The position numbers and the translations under genes are program-made. Source: Rhodamnia argentea (Eukaryota > Streptophyta > Magnoliopsida > Myrtales > Myrtaceae). Taken from it: a DNA stretch of 64,000 nucleotides. Under the pieces are notes generated by a model. That model worked only from the letters and a program-made list of their open reading frames with translations. It ran no database searches and was not told the DNA's origin. Every line of letters begins with the position of its first letter. The stretch's first letter is position 1. The stretch covers positions 31,109,826 through 31,173,825 of the forward strand of contig NC_063150.1 of NCBI RefSeq assembly GCF_020921035.1. The letters run 5' to 3'. Of the stretch, positions 1-10,900 are shown piece after piece.

Positions 1-3000
1 GGTTGTTGGAACCACTGAGCCAACAATGGATCCAGGCAGAATGGCAGAACAATTATTTATCTGAACCTTCAGGCTTGGTTCGCTTATGCAGTGAAACATC
101 CTTTATGTGGTCGATTTTTCATACAGTGACATTTTTTGAGAAGGCGCTCAAGAGAAGTGGATACAGAAAAGGGAATTTGAATTTGCAGAGCTGCTCCATA
201 GAAAATTCAGCTGTTTTGCATCCGATGGCTTCGCATTTGTCATGGATGTTGCCTCCTCTTCTAAAAGTATGCAAGTATTCTTTCTTGTAGATGTGTTTAA
301 TCCATGGTATCCTGCCTTTACAATCAATGCTCGAATTTGAGCTCTTCATTGTGTTTGTCATGTAGTTACTTCGCGCCATACACTCCCTTTGGTCTCCTCC
401 TGTTTTCCATGCATTACCCAGTGAGCTGAAGGCTGCGATGACGATAAGTAATGTGGAGCAGACCAGCCTTCTTGGAGAAGGGGTTCCTAAATCTTCAAAG
501 TCCACATTGACTTCGGCAGATGGATCTCAAACTGACTTGAGCAAGGAAGGAAATACAGAGCCAAATGAAAATGATATTCGGAACTGGTTGAAAGGTGTCA
601 GAGACAGTGGGTAAGTGTGAATATTTACTCACCTAGATGAGTATTTCCCCATTTCTTCTCTCTCTCTCTCTCGTTGGAGAACAAAAGTGGGGGATTGGAG
701 CACATGATCTGGATCTGAGGGTCACCAAAAATTGCTAAAAATTTCCTGGACATCAGAAGAAGGTTCTTGTTCTGCTAACATTTCTGTTTTTAAAGAACTT
801 GTACTATTCAGATATTCACGACCAAGAAGTACTATGTTCTCTTTCGGATAGGCCCTGAAAGGAGAAGGGTCGGACCTTAAATCTTTTGGGGGTATGAACA
901 AATTAAAGCAGCATGTAAAATTTTATTGGTAACACTCGAGGCAGGGCGTTGGAAACAATTTTTCATGAAGAGGCATTCTCCAATGGCACTAATGACGTAA
1001 CTAAATTGTCCTGAAAAGATGCGATTTTATTGAACTGTTCTGTGGTTAGAATAATGTTGGGTGAAAAAATATTAGCATCGGTAATGTGCATCTAGTTAAT
1101 TGTACTTTGTTTATCTCTTTATAAATATGGGCCATATTTCACCATTATTCGACTTTTCTTGTGGCAAATGTTAGAAGTTTCCGCTCGTTTCCTACTATCT
1201 TTTGAAACATAGCCGTCTATATTAGTACATTAGACTAGTATTTCCTCACGAGTTTCTTGGCAGGAAACTCAAGGTAGCTTGCTTCAAGGATGCTTGGTTA
1301 TGTTTACAAATGGATTGCTTTTACTTTTTACTTCCATGAGAAATTCCTTTTTCGATGTTCAGACCACTGTTTCAATTTTTCAGGTATAATGTGCTAGGCT
1401 TATCAACTACTGTAGGTGATGCATTTTTCAAATGTTTGGACATTCATTCTGTCGCTGTAGCACTGATGGAAAATATCCAATCCATGGAATTCCGGCATAT
1501 AAGGCAGCTTGTTCATTTAGTTGTAGTTCCATTGATTAAAACTTGTCCGGTAGACTTGTGGGAAGCCTGGCTGGAGACTCTTCTCCAACCATTGTTCCGC
1601 CACTCTCAACAAGCTCTTAGCAGCTCATGGTCCAGTCTGCTGCATGAAGGTAGAGCAAAGGTTCCGGATACTACAGGCATGGTTGCTAGTTCAGATTTGA
1701 AAGTTGAGGTGATGGAAGAGAAGTTACTTCGAGATTTAACTCGTGAAATATGTGCACTCCTCTCTGCGACAGCTTCCCCGGCATTAAATACAGGGCTTCC
1801 TTCACTAGAACAATCGGGGCATGCCAACCGCATAGATATATCTTCTTTGCAAGAGTTGGACATCTACTCACAAAGCTCTATGGTTAGGTATTACTGATGA
1901 GCAGATTTTTCTTTTTCCTTGTTCTTTGCGCAAATCAGTATACTTGTATTTAATACTTTTTCCCTCTTCTAATCCATTTACAGTTTCCTTATGAAGCGCA
2001 AAGGTCTGGCTCTTCCTGTATTACAGATGTGTTTAGAAGTTTTCACATGGACAGATGGCGATGCGGTGACCAAAGTTTCTTCTTTTTGTGCTACTGTGAT
2101 TCTTCTAGCTATATCAACCAATAATGTGGAACTTCGTCAATGTGTAGCCAGAGATTTATTTTCCGCCGTAATTCACGGTTTGACTTTAGAATCAAATGCC
2201 ATCATCAGTGCTGATTTGGTTGGCCTCTGTCGTGAAATATTTGTCTATCTTTGTGATAGAGACCCAGCTCCCAGGCAGGTAAGGACAAAATTTAATTTAT
2301 AATCATACTACTTTTAGCAGTTGATACCAGATGTAACTGAATGGATTGCTAAATACTAGCCCACTTTCTGGAAATACCCCAGGTTCTGCTTTCCCTCCCT
2401 GCTATTACACCCCAAGATCTTCAAGCTTTTGAAGAAGCATTGACAAAGACCTCTAGCCCAAAGGAACAGAAGCAGCATATGAAGAGTCTACTTTTGTTGG
2501 CTACAGGACATAAGTTAAAAGCACTTGCTGCTCAAAAGAGTGTCAACATTATCACGAACATGTCAGGTGAGAACTTCCATAATTACTTATTAGCAAAAAA
2601 TCCCGAATTTACTTTTGGAACAATGAATGGTTTGGTATTTCGGTTTCATGGGAAAAATTCTTGATTGGGCTACTGATTTAACTGGGGCAGACCACATGGT
2701 TCACTCACTCTGAGCCTGTCGTGAAATTAAAAGTTGAGACTTGTATTGAGAGCAAGTACTCTTTATTACAGATCGTGACTACTAATAACTCCGGCTACTT
2801 TTTCTTGTGTGTGTGGTTGTTTTTTTTTTTTTTGGGGGAGCGGCGGTGGGGGGGGGGGTGGTCAAAAACTCTGGCTACTTCAATGCAACTAAATTAAAAC
2901 TTGTTCTGTAGAAGACCAAGAATACAAGATTAGGATCTTCAGCTTGATCTGTCTTTGTCTAATGTTTATGTAAGAACGATTTCTGTTCTTCCACTGTTTG

Positions 3001-3164
3001 CAAGATGTTTGCTTTCTTGATGAACCGATGTACCAACATACGGAATCTCTACTGTGCTAAAGCATTCTGTTCTTCTATATTCAGCTAGGCCTCGCAGCTC
3101 AGTCAGTGCTTCAGGATCAGGGGTTGAGGAAGGGGATACTCTGGGATTGGCCGCAATTTTGTGA
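1..3164 (+). CDS. HST: HASTY (exportin-5 orthologue), C-terminal part
   Basis: Karyopherin of the exportin-5 family; in plants HASTY acts at the nuclear pore and promotes microRNA accumulation and movement. The window opens inside the gene. Exons read as 3-266, 366-610, 1384-1887, 1984-2278, 2383-2566 and 3085-3164, all with GT-AG borders and compatible phases, giving 523 residues, roughly the last two fifths of a ~1,200-residue protein. Recognisable stretches are WLLEPLSQQW, FMWSIFHTVTFFEKALKRSG, NDIRNWLKGVRDSGYNVLGL, EEKLLRDLTREICALL, FTWTDGD and DRDPAPRQVLLSLP. The protein ends in a short Ser/Gly-rich tail (SGSGVEEGDTLGLAAIL), as in other plant HASTY proteins. The last intron (2567-3084) holds a T and G homopolymer run near 2820-2860. 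The upstream exons lie outside the window. Family assignment is by recall of the Arabidopsis protein. Confidence 0.95.
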
Positions 3165-4438
3165 GCTAAACCTTTCTGTCGAGGAAAATTCTTTTGTACA
3201 GATATGAAGTTGACTAATGAGAAGCATCCACATCTTACTAGAAGCCGGTGAGAGAAGGCCTTTTCAATCTCTCTCACCAAAATTCTAGACAGTTCGCCGG
3301 TCTTGGTCCCCCTCTTCAGGTTTTGCATAAAGCAGATTTGTACAAAACCCCTAAGATATCCGCGAGGAGTTATGTTTACTGATGTATTCTTTGGTCTTGG
3401 ATCGAAATTAATGGGCTCTCGGGATTCTGGAGTTCGTAGAAGGTTTTCAGTCTCGAGCTTACATTGCAAGCTGTAGCTCTTGCGGCTTTTGCCCAGAAGA
3501 GTTATGAACAGTCCTGACACAAGAAATATGATGGGTAATTGACATGAGAGATTAATAGTTACCATACACCTTTGTCCTCTTTTTATTTTCCCTTTTAAAT
3601 TCGTTGTTTCTTTACTTGAAATTAGAAGATTTTAAGACCAAAAAAGGAACCCAAGTTCCATGGGTATTGATATTTGATTAGGAGACAAACCTTATGAATG
3701 CAAGGAACCTAAATACTAGAACTTTTAAAATTTGCAATATCTAGTGCACATTTTGGCTGAAAACCATGAAAGGCCCAGATGATACTTTGGTAAAACTTGG
3801 TTGGAATTGGACTCAGTTGATTGTTTTCCTCTTTACTTCCACTACAAGGAACTGGATTTCACATGTCAACAATTCAAATTTCAATTGCTAATATGAACCA
3901 AATGGCTTTTCTATGGAGAAAATGGGGGCAGCAGCAAGTCCAACTCTAACTTTGAATCTGGAGCTTCGTTTTCTTCCTTTTTGTCGCCAGGAGACAACCG
4001 TTTCCTATTCAGTCTTTATCTATTGTACACCATCGAGAGAGGCATCTAGGGGAGAGCTTCCTTACGGGGTAAGCAAGCAAAGCGCTATTCCCGAGCAACC
4101 CTATCATATACGCATAAACAATGCCGTCTCGACTTCAGCGCGACACGTGGCGGTCCTCGACATGCAAGAATCATCGAGGCTGAGGCACGTTTAGCGAGCT
4201 GATATGGCAAGAAAAGTGGAAAAAAGAGAGGAAAGTGCTGTGGAAGATGAGGCTCGGATAGGAGCAAAAGGGAAAGCAGTTTGGTCATCGAGTTGGATGA
4301 TGAATGGCCTAGCTTTTCTGAATGGTAGGTTTGAAGAACAGCAGGTGAGTGTGAAATGGGAATTTTAATAGAGTGGTTTCTCTGTTCATTTGGGTAGCTC
4401 TAGCTACAAGAGGCTTCTAGCAAATGCCCAACGACCTC
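3165..4438. other. HST 3' flank, no gene seen
   Basis: The 3' UTR of HST followed by AT-rich intergenic DNA. Short open frames on both strands here have no recognisable domain and no supporting splice pattern. Confidence 0.6.
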
Positions 4439-4440
4439 TT

Positions 4441-4446
4441 TATAAA
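4441..4446 (+). promoter_or_regulatory. TATA box of the first CYSTM-like gene
   Basis: TATAAA in the context CTCTTTATAAACCCC, 138 bp upstream of the ATG at 4584. The spacing would give a leader of about 110 nt, which is ordinary for a plant gene. Confidence 0.55.
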
Positions 4447-4583
4447 CCCCTCAAGACCTTCTTCCTTGCTTCCCACTACTTCTGCAACATAAAGAGGATT
4501 TGAGAGGAGATCAGTCTAAATTTTTTCTGTAGTTAAGAGTTGTGGTTAGGAAGTGTAGAGGGAGAGAGAGAGGAGGGAAGCTT

Positions 4584-5038
4584 ATGGGACCAGGAGGACC
4601 AGGAGGACCGGGAGGGCCGGGAGGACCTGGCGGTTGGGGACCTCCCCCACCAGGGGGCCCGCCTGGTTTCTTTGGCGGCTTCGGCAACGTTATAGGTTCT
4701 TGGTGAGTGCGTTCCCCGACGTCAGTCAATGTATACGAACCCGCATTGCTTTACCATCTTCGATTTACGTTGTGCTATTATTGCCGGGAGATGAATTTTG
4801 TTTAGCTCGTGATTGTCGAAGCACAGTGTTGCTTAATGCATAGGATCAAGAGGGTTAGAAATGCTACCAACTTTTTTCTCATTGTTATGGACGATCCGTT
4901 CCGCTAATCTGAAATTGTTTGTCGCTTGACAGCTTGAGTTTTCTATGCTGCTGCTGGTTGCTGCAAGATTGCTTTGGCGGTCCTCCCGGACCGCCCGGGC
5001 CGCCGGGACCTCCTGGGTTCGGACCGCCTCCTCCTTAA
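4584..5038 (+). CDS. small Pro/Gly-rich protein with CYSTM-like Cys core, copy 1
   Basis: Two exons, 4584-4702 and 4933-5038, encode 74 residues. Residues 1-30 are tandem GGP/PPG repeats followed by FFGGFGNVIG. The centre reads SCLSFLCCCWLLQDCFGG, a hydrophobic segment with a CCC run. The tail is PPGPPGPPGPPGFGPPPP. The core resembles the CYSTM module (Cys-rich transmembrane, typically CCCxLLDxCF) of small stress-related plasma-membrane proteins, but here it is central and not at the C terminus. The phase-2 intron splits the first core Cys codon, exactly as in the paralogue at 9551-10151. The ATG is the first after a TATA box at 4441. Function is not known; membrane association is inferred. 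The antisense open frame is a by-product of the GC-rich repeats. Confidence 0.8.
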
Positions 5039-6820
5039 AAAGTCATCGCCGGCTCATTCGTTAGGATACCATATCTAAATGCGGGTGTTTGGTCTATGTT
5101 TCCGTTTCATCTTTATGTTCCTGTAATAAGTTTTTCCATTTTTCTCTCGTGGGAAACCAGCGAGAAAAGACAGATCAGTGTGGCTATTCTTTCTGTGTTA
5201 TAATGAGATTTCTATACCCGCTACAACATATTCCAGTAACAAGTTTAAAACGCTTGCGGTTGCTGTATGTCGATTCGTAGTCTATGTTTAGACGTCCATT
5301 TTTTACTTTTTATTGGCATAATATCGGCTGGCTTCCAAACTTGTTGCGACACGAGGCGGAGGAGTATGCAAATTAACAGTGCCTAACAGCAATTTTAAGA
5401 GCCCGTTTCGCGAGTTTGTACGCTGCAGTGTTCGGGTTCCGACGAGTGCACCCGACATGCCCGAGTTTCTTGAGCATCGGATGCTGAGGATCATCATAGA
5501 CGATACTACGAGATTTCCCACCAGGGAGGTTGTCAATGCACCAAACCAGTTCAATTTGATGCGAAAAAATGCGAACCGACCCGACAATTAAATTCAAATC
5601 TAGAAAAATTGACTGAACCGCAGTTGGCCATCAACATCCTATTGTAGTTTAAACTTCATGTAGATTACATTCTTTTAATCAAATTAAACTATTATGAGTT
5701 AAAAATCTATGTCACTAGTTAATCGAGTTTACACCCGACGAGATATATCGGAAGTAACATCGTTCATTTCAGTTGGGAATCCTGCAGAACTGAAAATCCA
5801 AGCTTGAAAGCTTCACCAGAACTGGACTTGACCTGGTACCAAGTGAAGAACCTGCTCGTTTTGCTATGATCCATAATTTCGGCAGTCTCAATTTATTCGG
5901 ACGCTCCTGACTTATATATCCGTTCTTCCAGCATAACGCCCCTGTACTTTCTCGTGATTAACTTGCAATTTCTCCCAACCAAAAGAAGCATGACAACATC
6001 ACAAGTACATGTAGCAATTAGGCTAGTAGAGATCATCAATCTAGTCGTCCGAATTCCAGTTGAAATAAATTAAGCAAAGTGTAATGTCATCATCTGATGA
6101 TCAGCGACATTGGCATCTTTGCTTTGAGCCAATAATACCGAGGATAACACATAACCAGTCTTTCGGCTTCTAATAGCCATGTCGGAACACATTTACCAGT
6201 TTCCTCTAGTACCCGCATGAGCAATAAAGTTTTGCAAAACTTTCATATCATATGAAACCGAATTGTCGTCATGGAATCAGGAACATGCTTTGGAGTAGTA
6301 ATGAACACTACTCTTCCCCCACACTTCCACCACCACCTTCTTCATTACCACCTGGAAGTTGCTTCAAACACTCCCATCTCCACGGCAACGCATATCGTCC
6401 TTCACACAACATGTTTAATCACTTTTAAGGTGAGGTAAATATGAAACATATCAACCATCAATAATTAATCGCAATTATCTACAATCAGATGTATCAGAGA
6501 AATAATTTGTGGAGCACAGTAAAGAGTGGGACAGCAAAACTTATCAACAGCAATGTTACAAATTGTGAAAACTGAGGTCAAACGAGGAGCTTACATCATT
6601 GGTTATTGTAACTCTAGGAAAATAGATCCACTGCAAACCGAAATTCTGAACTTTACCAGATTGATATTTCCTTTTTGGCCTGTGTGGATCCAAAGGAAAG
6701 GAAACGATGACTATTCATCCTCTACCCAGGATTATTCTTGATGAACAGTAGAGTTATCAAAACAAAATGGCAACAATGTAACTCTCATGTCACATGCATC
6801 TCCAAGACCACATGCACCAA
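5039..6820. other. intergenic, no gene seen
   Basis: Contains the 3' UTR of the small gene to the left and, on the minus strand, the 3' UTR of the membrane-protein gene ending at 6821. Open frames around 5300-5600 overlap on both strands and match nothing I recognise. Confidence 0.55.
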
Positions 6821-8353
6821 CTAGTGCTTATCCTCCTTGGGGACATCCTCCTTGGGGACATCCTTCTTGGAGACTTTTGATTCCAGTTCCTTGGTTCCCT
6901 TCTCAGCCCCCCTGAAAGAAGGAGAAATACCATCAGGACATTATACCAGCATGGTTGGTCGATAACCAACAAACTGCTTCAAGTTAATCCATGCTCTCTG
7001 TATCAATTGTTGTAGATTTTCAAACATATGGCAGACAAAGCATGCCAACAGAAGAAGGAAGAAAGAGCTATTCAAAACAGAACAATCAGTCTTCAAAGGG
7101 CAAAAATGGAAAAGATGACAATATCAGAATCCTCAATTCAACAAAATCATTCATCAAATAATGCAATTGAAAAAGAAACACTTCCCCAAACACAAGTTCA
7201 GTATACAATGTCCGAGTATCCCATCCCATCAGCCTCCCACTCACAAGAAAAAGGTCAATTGATAAACATGTTGACATTAACAATACTCAACAGGGGATGG
7301 ACAGGATAATCAGAATATAGCACTGTCAAGGGAACTACAACTCTCATCACAAACAAGTGAACGTACATATATGGCACTAAGGAAAATGCAGAGCAAAACG
7401 TATAATGACTCCAAGCAGAACGGGTTCTCAAACTTCAAAACTCTAATCTTCAACTCTAATTCTAATACTGAGTGAACATTCAATAACTTATGGCAGTCGA
7501 AGTCAACGAAAATGTGGCTGAATGTAAGTGGAGTACTTGGACATGTAAAACCACCGATAATGTTTTGATCAGCATTTCTAATGTGATTTCGTTTGATTAG
7601 CGTGAACTCAAATTAATCGATCCTGGACTGCTCTAGGTACTCATGTGCATCTAAGATCAAGATGGGAAAACATATGAATGGTCACGGCCACAATTTCAAC
7701 AATCGCCATTGCAGACCATACTAAGTGCTAACCACCATGGCTGCTGTGCAACCGATTCGCCTGCCATTACTATGAATTACATCAAGAGCGCAACAGCAGC
7801 AGAAGGCGGGAGCACTCACCCACCTTAACTGCGAGAAAGCGGCTATAATCACTTCCACTGTGCGCCGCCGAAACAGAATGTAGCCCCAAGAAACTATCAA
7901 GCAGATTCCTTCAAATAAACCAGGACTTTTTGTCTATGGCAAAGACAAACTGCATCGTAATCGCACCATCTCTGGACACCTAAATTTGCTAAAATGATCT
8001 CATACCAGTCCAAAAACCCGTCCATCAAAACCAAATCCAAGATATTTTTAGCAAATAACTCAGTCCACACCATTGCAACTTCCTCCAGTTCGACTGTAAA
8101 ATCACGAATCTCATACGGATTTCCCCACAATCCGAACCCCAAAAAGCGAGAACAAAACGCAAGGCCACGGAGTTTCGAAACGCGGGCGATAAAAACCTAA
8201 CCTGGAAGCAGCCGCCGATTCTTCTTCCAGCCAGTTTCGAATGTGCTTGACGTTGCGCCGAAAGATCGCCGCCGACTGCTTCACGTCGCTCCTCAACAGC
8301 AGAACCACAGCGCTCACGCCCGCCACCGTGATTATAAAGTTGGTCAACCCCAT
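6821..8353 (-). CDS. small conserved single-helix membrane protein
   Basis: Exons on the minus strand are 8353-8202 and 6911-6821, separated by a 1,290-bp GT-AG intron; the product is 80 residues. It starts MGLTNFIITVAGVSAVVLLL, an N-terminal hydrophobic helix, then RSDVKQSAAIFRRNVKHIRN and WLEEESAAAS. The tail is strongly charged (KELESKVSKKDVPKEDVPKEDKH). I recall this as a conserved plant protein of unknown function; the amphipathic middle and the lone N-terminal helix would fit a small organelle or endomembrane protein, but that is inference. Six residues, DVPKED, are repeated in tandem through an 18-bp duplication near 6829-6864. Start choice rests on the conserved MGLTNF beginning. Four site II motifs lie upstream. 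Confidence 0.82.
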
Positions 8354-8464
8354 CCTTGGACCTCACGTGTACCTCCGATCATGCGCATCACTGATTTCAC
8401 TGGTTTTCGAGGGTTTATGGGTCAGCCTCACCGGGGACGACGACGACCGACCGAACCCCCAATA

Positions 8465-8512
8465 TGGGCCTGCGGCATTTCGAGGCCCAAAATGGTGGGC
8501 CGGAAGTGGGCC
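8465..8512 (-). promoter_or_regulatory. cluster of four TGGGCC/GGCCCA (site II) motifs
   Basis: TGGGCC at 8465, 8496 and 8507 and GGCCCA at 8484, about 110-160 bp upstream of the ATG at 8353. Such TGGGCY clusters are TCP-bound site II elements common in promoters of housekeeping, ribosomal and mitochondrial genes, and suggest constitutive, growth-linked expression of the small membrane protein. Confidence 0.5.
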
Positions 8513-9079
8513 TTGTAGACATTTCAAGAGTCGAGATTATCATTCTAGCCAACTTGTTCGAATTTTTTTTTTTTTTTTTGTTTGGTCGAAAACTTGTTCG
8601 AATTTGATTCGATGTCTAAAGATGAGGTTGTTACAAATAGGTCAAGTCTCGTCGGCTAACTGAATTTATGTTCATGTCGTGTCGGACTCGGATTTTATCG
8701 TTCTCCTTTTTATCCTCATTTTGCTTTCACTTTCGTTCTCGCTCCAAATTGTAACCTCCTTAATACTCGTAAATAGCTATAAGCATGCAAAATAAAAAGA
8801 AAAGCGACGCATGCATTCAATTACAAAGTTTTCAAGCTGGAAGTAGGTGTTGGGCGTTGACTAGATGGCACAAAACTCTTGGATGATTAAGGTGCTTATT
8901 ACCATTACCTGTTTAGTAATATGATAGGATTGGATACGGTTTACGCTGTTCCGGTTTGGCGTATGCCCTGAATCATAATGAATTGGAAATGTTCGCAAAA
9001 CGAGAATCATAACCGCGATGCTCTTCGCTTCTTGGGCATGACCTCGGCGATTTTCTTTTCCATCCTCAGCCATGGCATC

Positions 9080-9127
<48 letters not shown>

Positions 9128-9550
9128 TGTTGATTGAAAGGGTGATGGATCATGTAGTAATTTGATTGGTGAGGGGTCCAAAGAGAGCCTATGTAGATCC
9201 TGTGACAGCTTAATGTTTGACAAACTAGTCACGTTAAGTCCATCTTTTGAAGATTAGGTTGGGTTGGTTTAGCAAACATCACATGGTTTCGCAATCAAAT
9301 TATTATCCATATAACCCCACCGAGCAAGCACATGTCACTCTCTCGCTTGCTGGTTTACGATACTTTCTAGTTTCTAGTGCCGAGTGTAGTGTGATAGCTA
9401 CTGCTAAAATTAATCATCCACATCTTTGCTTTTTGCCCTACCTTCTCCTCTGCATCCTGACATCCCATTTACAGAGAGGAGCTCCAATTCCACCACCTCT
9501 GGTTCAGTTTTGCTTAGCTCGGACTGCGATATCACAAGAGACTCGAACAG
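8513..9550. other. intergenic between divergent small genes
   Basis: No gene recognised apart from a GA microsatellite. The minus open frame across 8861-9232 is produced mainly by the GA run (Ser-Leu repeats) and has no other support. Confidence 0.55.
9082..9125. repeat. (GA)n microsatellite
   Basis: An uninterrupted GA run of about 44 bp, likely polymorphic in length. Confidence 0.95.
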
Positions 9551-10151
9551 ATGCCGGGCTGGGGACCGCCGCCGGGAGGGCCTCCCGGGCCGCCGGGGCC
9601 GTGTGGTTGCTTGTGCTTCTGCTGCGAAGGGATCTCCCGGGCGATATCTTCGTGGTGAGTTTGCATCTCCGAAGTTGGTGGAAATATCACACACAGACAC
9701 ACACAGAACACTCGCAGTAAATTCTGAAATTCTAGGAACCTCAGTTTAGCGCCCTCCAAATGAAACATTGGAACACAACTTGTTGCATGACATCACACAC
9801 GTACAGAAATGCCCGATGACATCGAAATCAAAGAGTAAAAAGGGGCTCGTCTTACTGCACAAGTTGCTGCCTTGCTTAGAATTTTGGTATTATACCACTT
9901 GGAACTCTTTAACTTGTTTTGTAAGATGGGGTCTTTTTCATTTTTGCTTGCCTTCCGAAGTGTTCTAACATAGACATGGTGCATTTGCCAGCTTTTATCT
10001 CCTTTGCTGCTGCTGTATTTTCGAGAGCTGCTGCGGGCCGGTGTTCGGTGGCCGACCAGGGCCTCCAGGCCCTTTTGGTGGTCCGCCAGGTCCTCCAGGT
10101 GGTCCACATGGTCCATTTGGAGGCCCTCCCGGTGGACCTCCACGCTTCTGA
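9551..10151 (+). CDS. small Pro/Gly-rich protein with CYSTM-like Cys core, copy 2
   Basis: Exons 9551-9654 and 9992-10151 encode 87 residues. N-terminal part: MPGWGPPPGGPPGPPGP, then a first Cys group CGCLCFCC. The core reads ISSCFYLLCCCCIFESCCGP, and the tail is GGP/PGP repeats ending GGPPGGPPRF. The intron is phase 2 and splits the SSC Cys codon at the same place as in the gene at 4584, so the two are paralogues. They share orientation and lie 4.5 kb apart with an opposite-strand gene between. Compared with copy 1 it has six extra Cys before the core and a longer tail. The Cys pattern recalls CYSTM membrane modules that may be acylated or metal-binding; neither is shown by sequence. The stop lies inside the first unit of a tandem repeat (10143-10368). 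Confidence 0.8.
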
Positions 10152-10368
10152 TCAGCCTGCGGTGTAAATCTCGTACTTGGCGCTTCTGATCAGCCTGCGG
10201 TATAAATCTCGTACTTGACAGACCGATGGACAGACATGTAATACTAGATGTTTGATGTCGAATTCTTGTTGCTGTGAAACTCCCAATTGCTGACGACCGA
10301 TGGACAGACATGTATTACTAGATGTTTGATGTCGAATTCTTGTGGCTGTGAAACTCCCAATTGCCATT
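10143..10368 (+). repeat. two successive tandem duplications over the stop codon and 3' UTR
   Basis: Unit A, 38 bp, occurs at 10143-10180 and 10181-10218 and contains the TTC TGA end of the small gene. Unit B, 74 bp, follows at 10221-10294 and 10295-10368 with a few substitutions. The first TGA is used; the second copy lies in the 3' UTR. Confidence 0.9.
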
Positions 10369-10900
10369 GCACGTCCTTCCAGTACATTGATTGTGCAATA
10401 TATCTAGGCTAAATGACCTGCTAACGCAAGGTTGGCAGGAAATGCATTGAACGGTGTCAACTGGTGCCAAACCTGAGTTGAACCTTGTATGGCCACTTGG
10501 TATAATTATGTCATCATTCGAGTTCATAGTTAAATCCAAAGTCTCCATAGAGAAAAGGAAAGTACAGTGGCAAGTGAGCATTGATAATTTCTGTTCATAG
10601 CATAAGTCGGAGGCATAAATGTTGCCGAAGAACGGGCTGATGTATCACAAGAATGCTCGTTCCCAATATGTATTTGTTGCGCGCAACACCTTAGAATCAT
10701 GTCTTTGCAGTCCTCAATCCTCTTCTTTCAAAAATCTACTATATAACCTCGGTGAATATATTAGTACATTAAATGTGACGAGTCCAGATGAAACCATTTT
10801 CCCCTCCCAAAATTTCTTATCCTGGAATAATTTACATGGTTTAACGTTTCTCGCGCTCAGTGCCTACGCGAGAGGTTAAATCTTCAGTTGATGTTCTGCA
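10369..10900. other. convergent 3' regions, no gene seen
   Basis: Lies between the 3' end of the plus-strand small gene and the 3' end of the minus-strand eIF2B-epsilon gene. No domain recognised in the short open frames. Confidence 0.55.

Noticed and set aside
2966..3565. 199-codon minus-strand frame beside the HST end
   Set aside because: It overlaps the last HST exon in antisense and shows no recognisable domain.
4511..4729. Minus-strand collagen-like open frame (Pro/Gly repeats)
   Set aside because: It is the complement of the Gly-Gly-Pro codons of the plus-strand gene at 4584, which has the TATA box, splice sites and a paralogue.
8861..9232. Minus-strand frame with Ser-Leu repeats
   Set aside because: The repeats come from translating the GA microsatellite; nothing else supports a gene.
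9793..10311. Long minus-strand frame opposite the second CYSTM-like gene
   Set aside because: Its content is the reverse reading of Pro/Gly codons and of the tandem 3'-UTR repeats; the plus-strand frame has the conserved intron and core.
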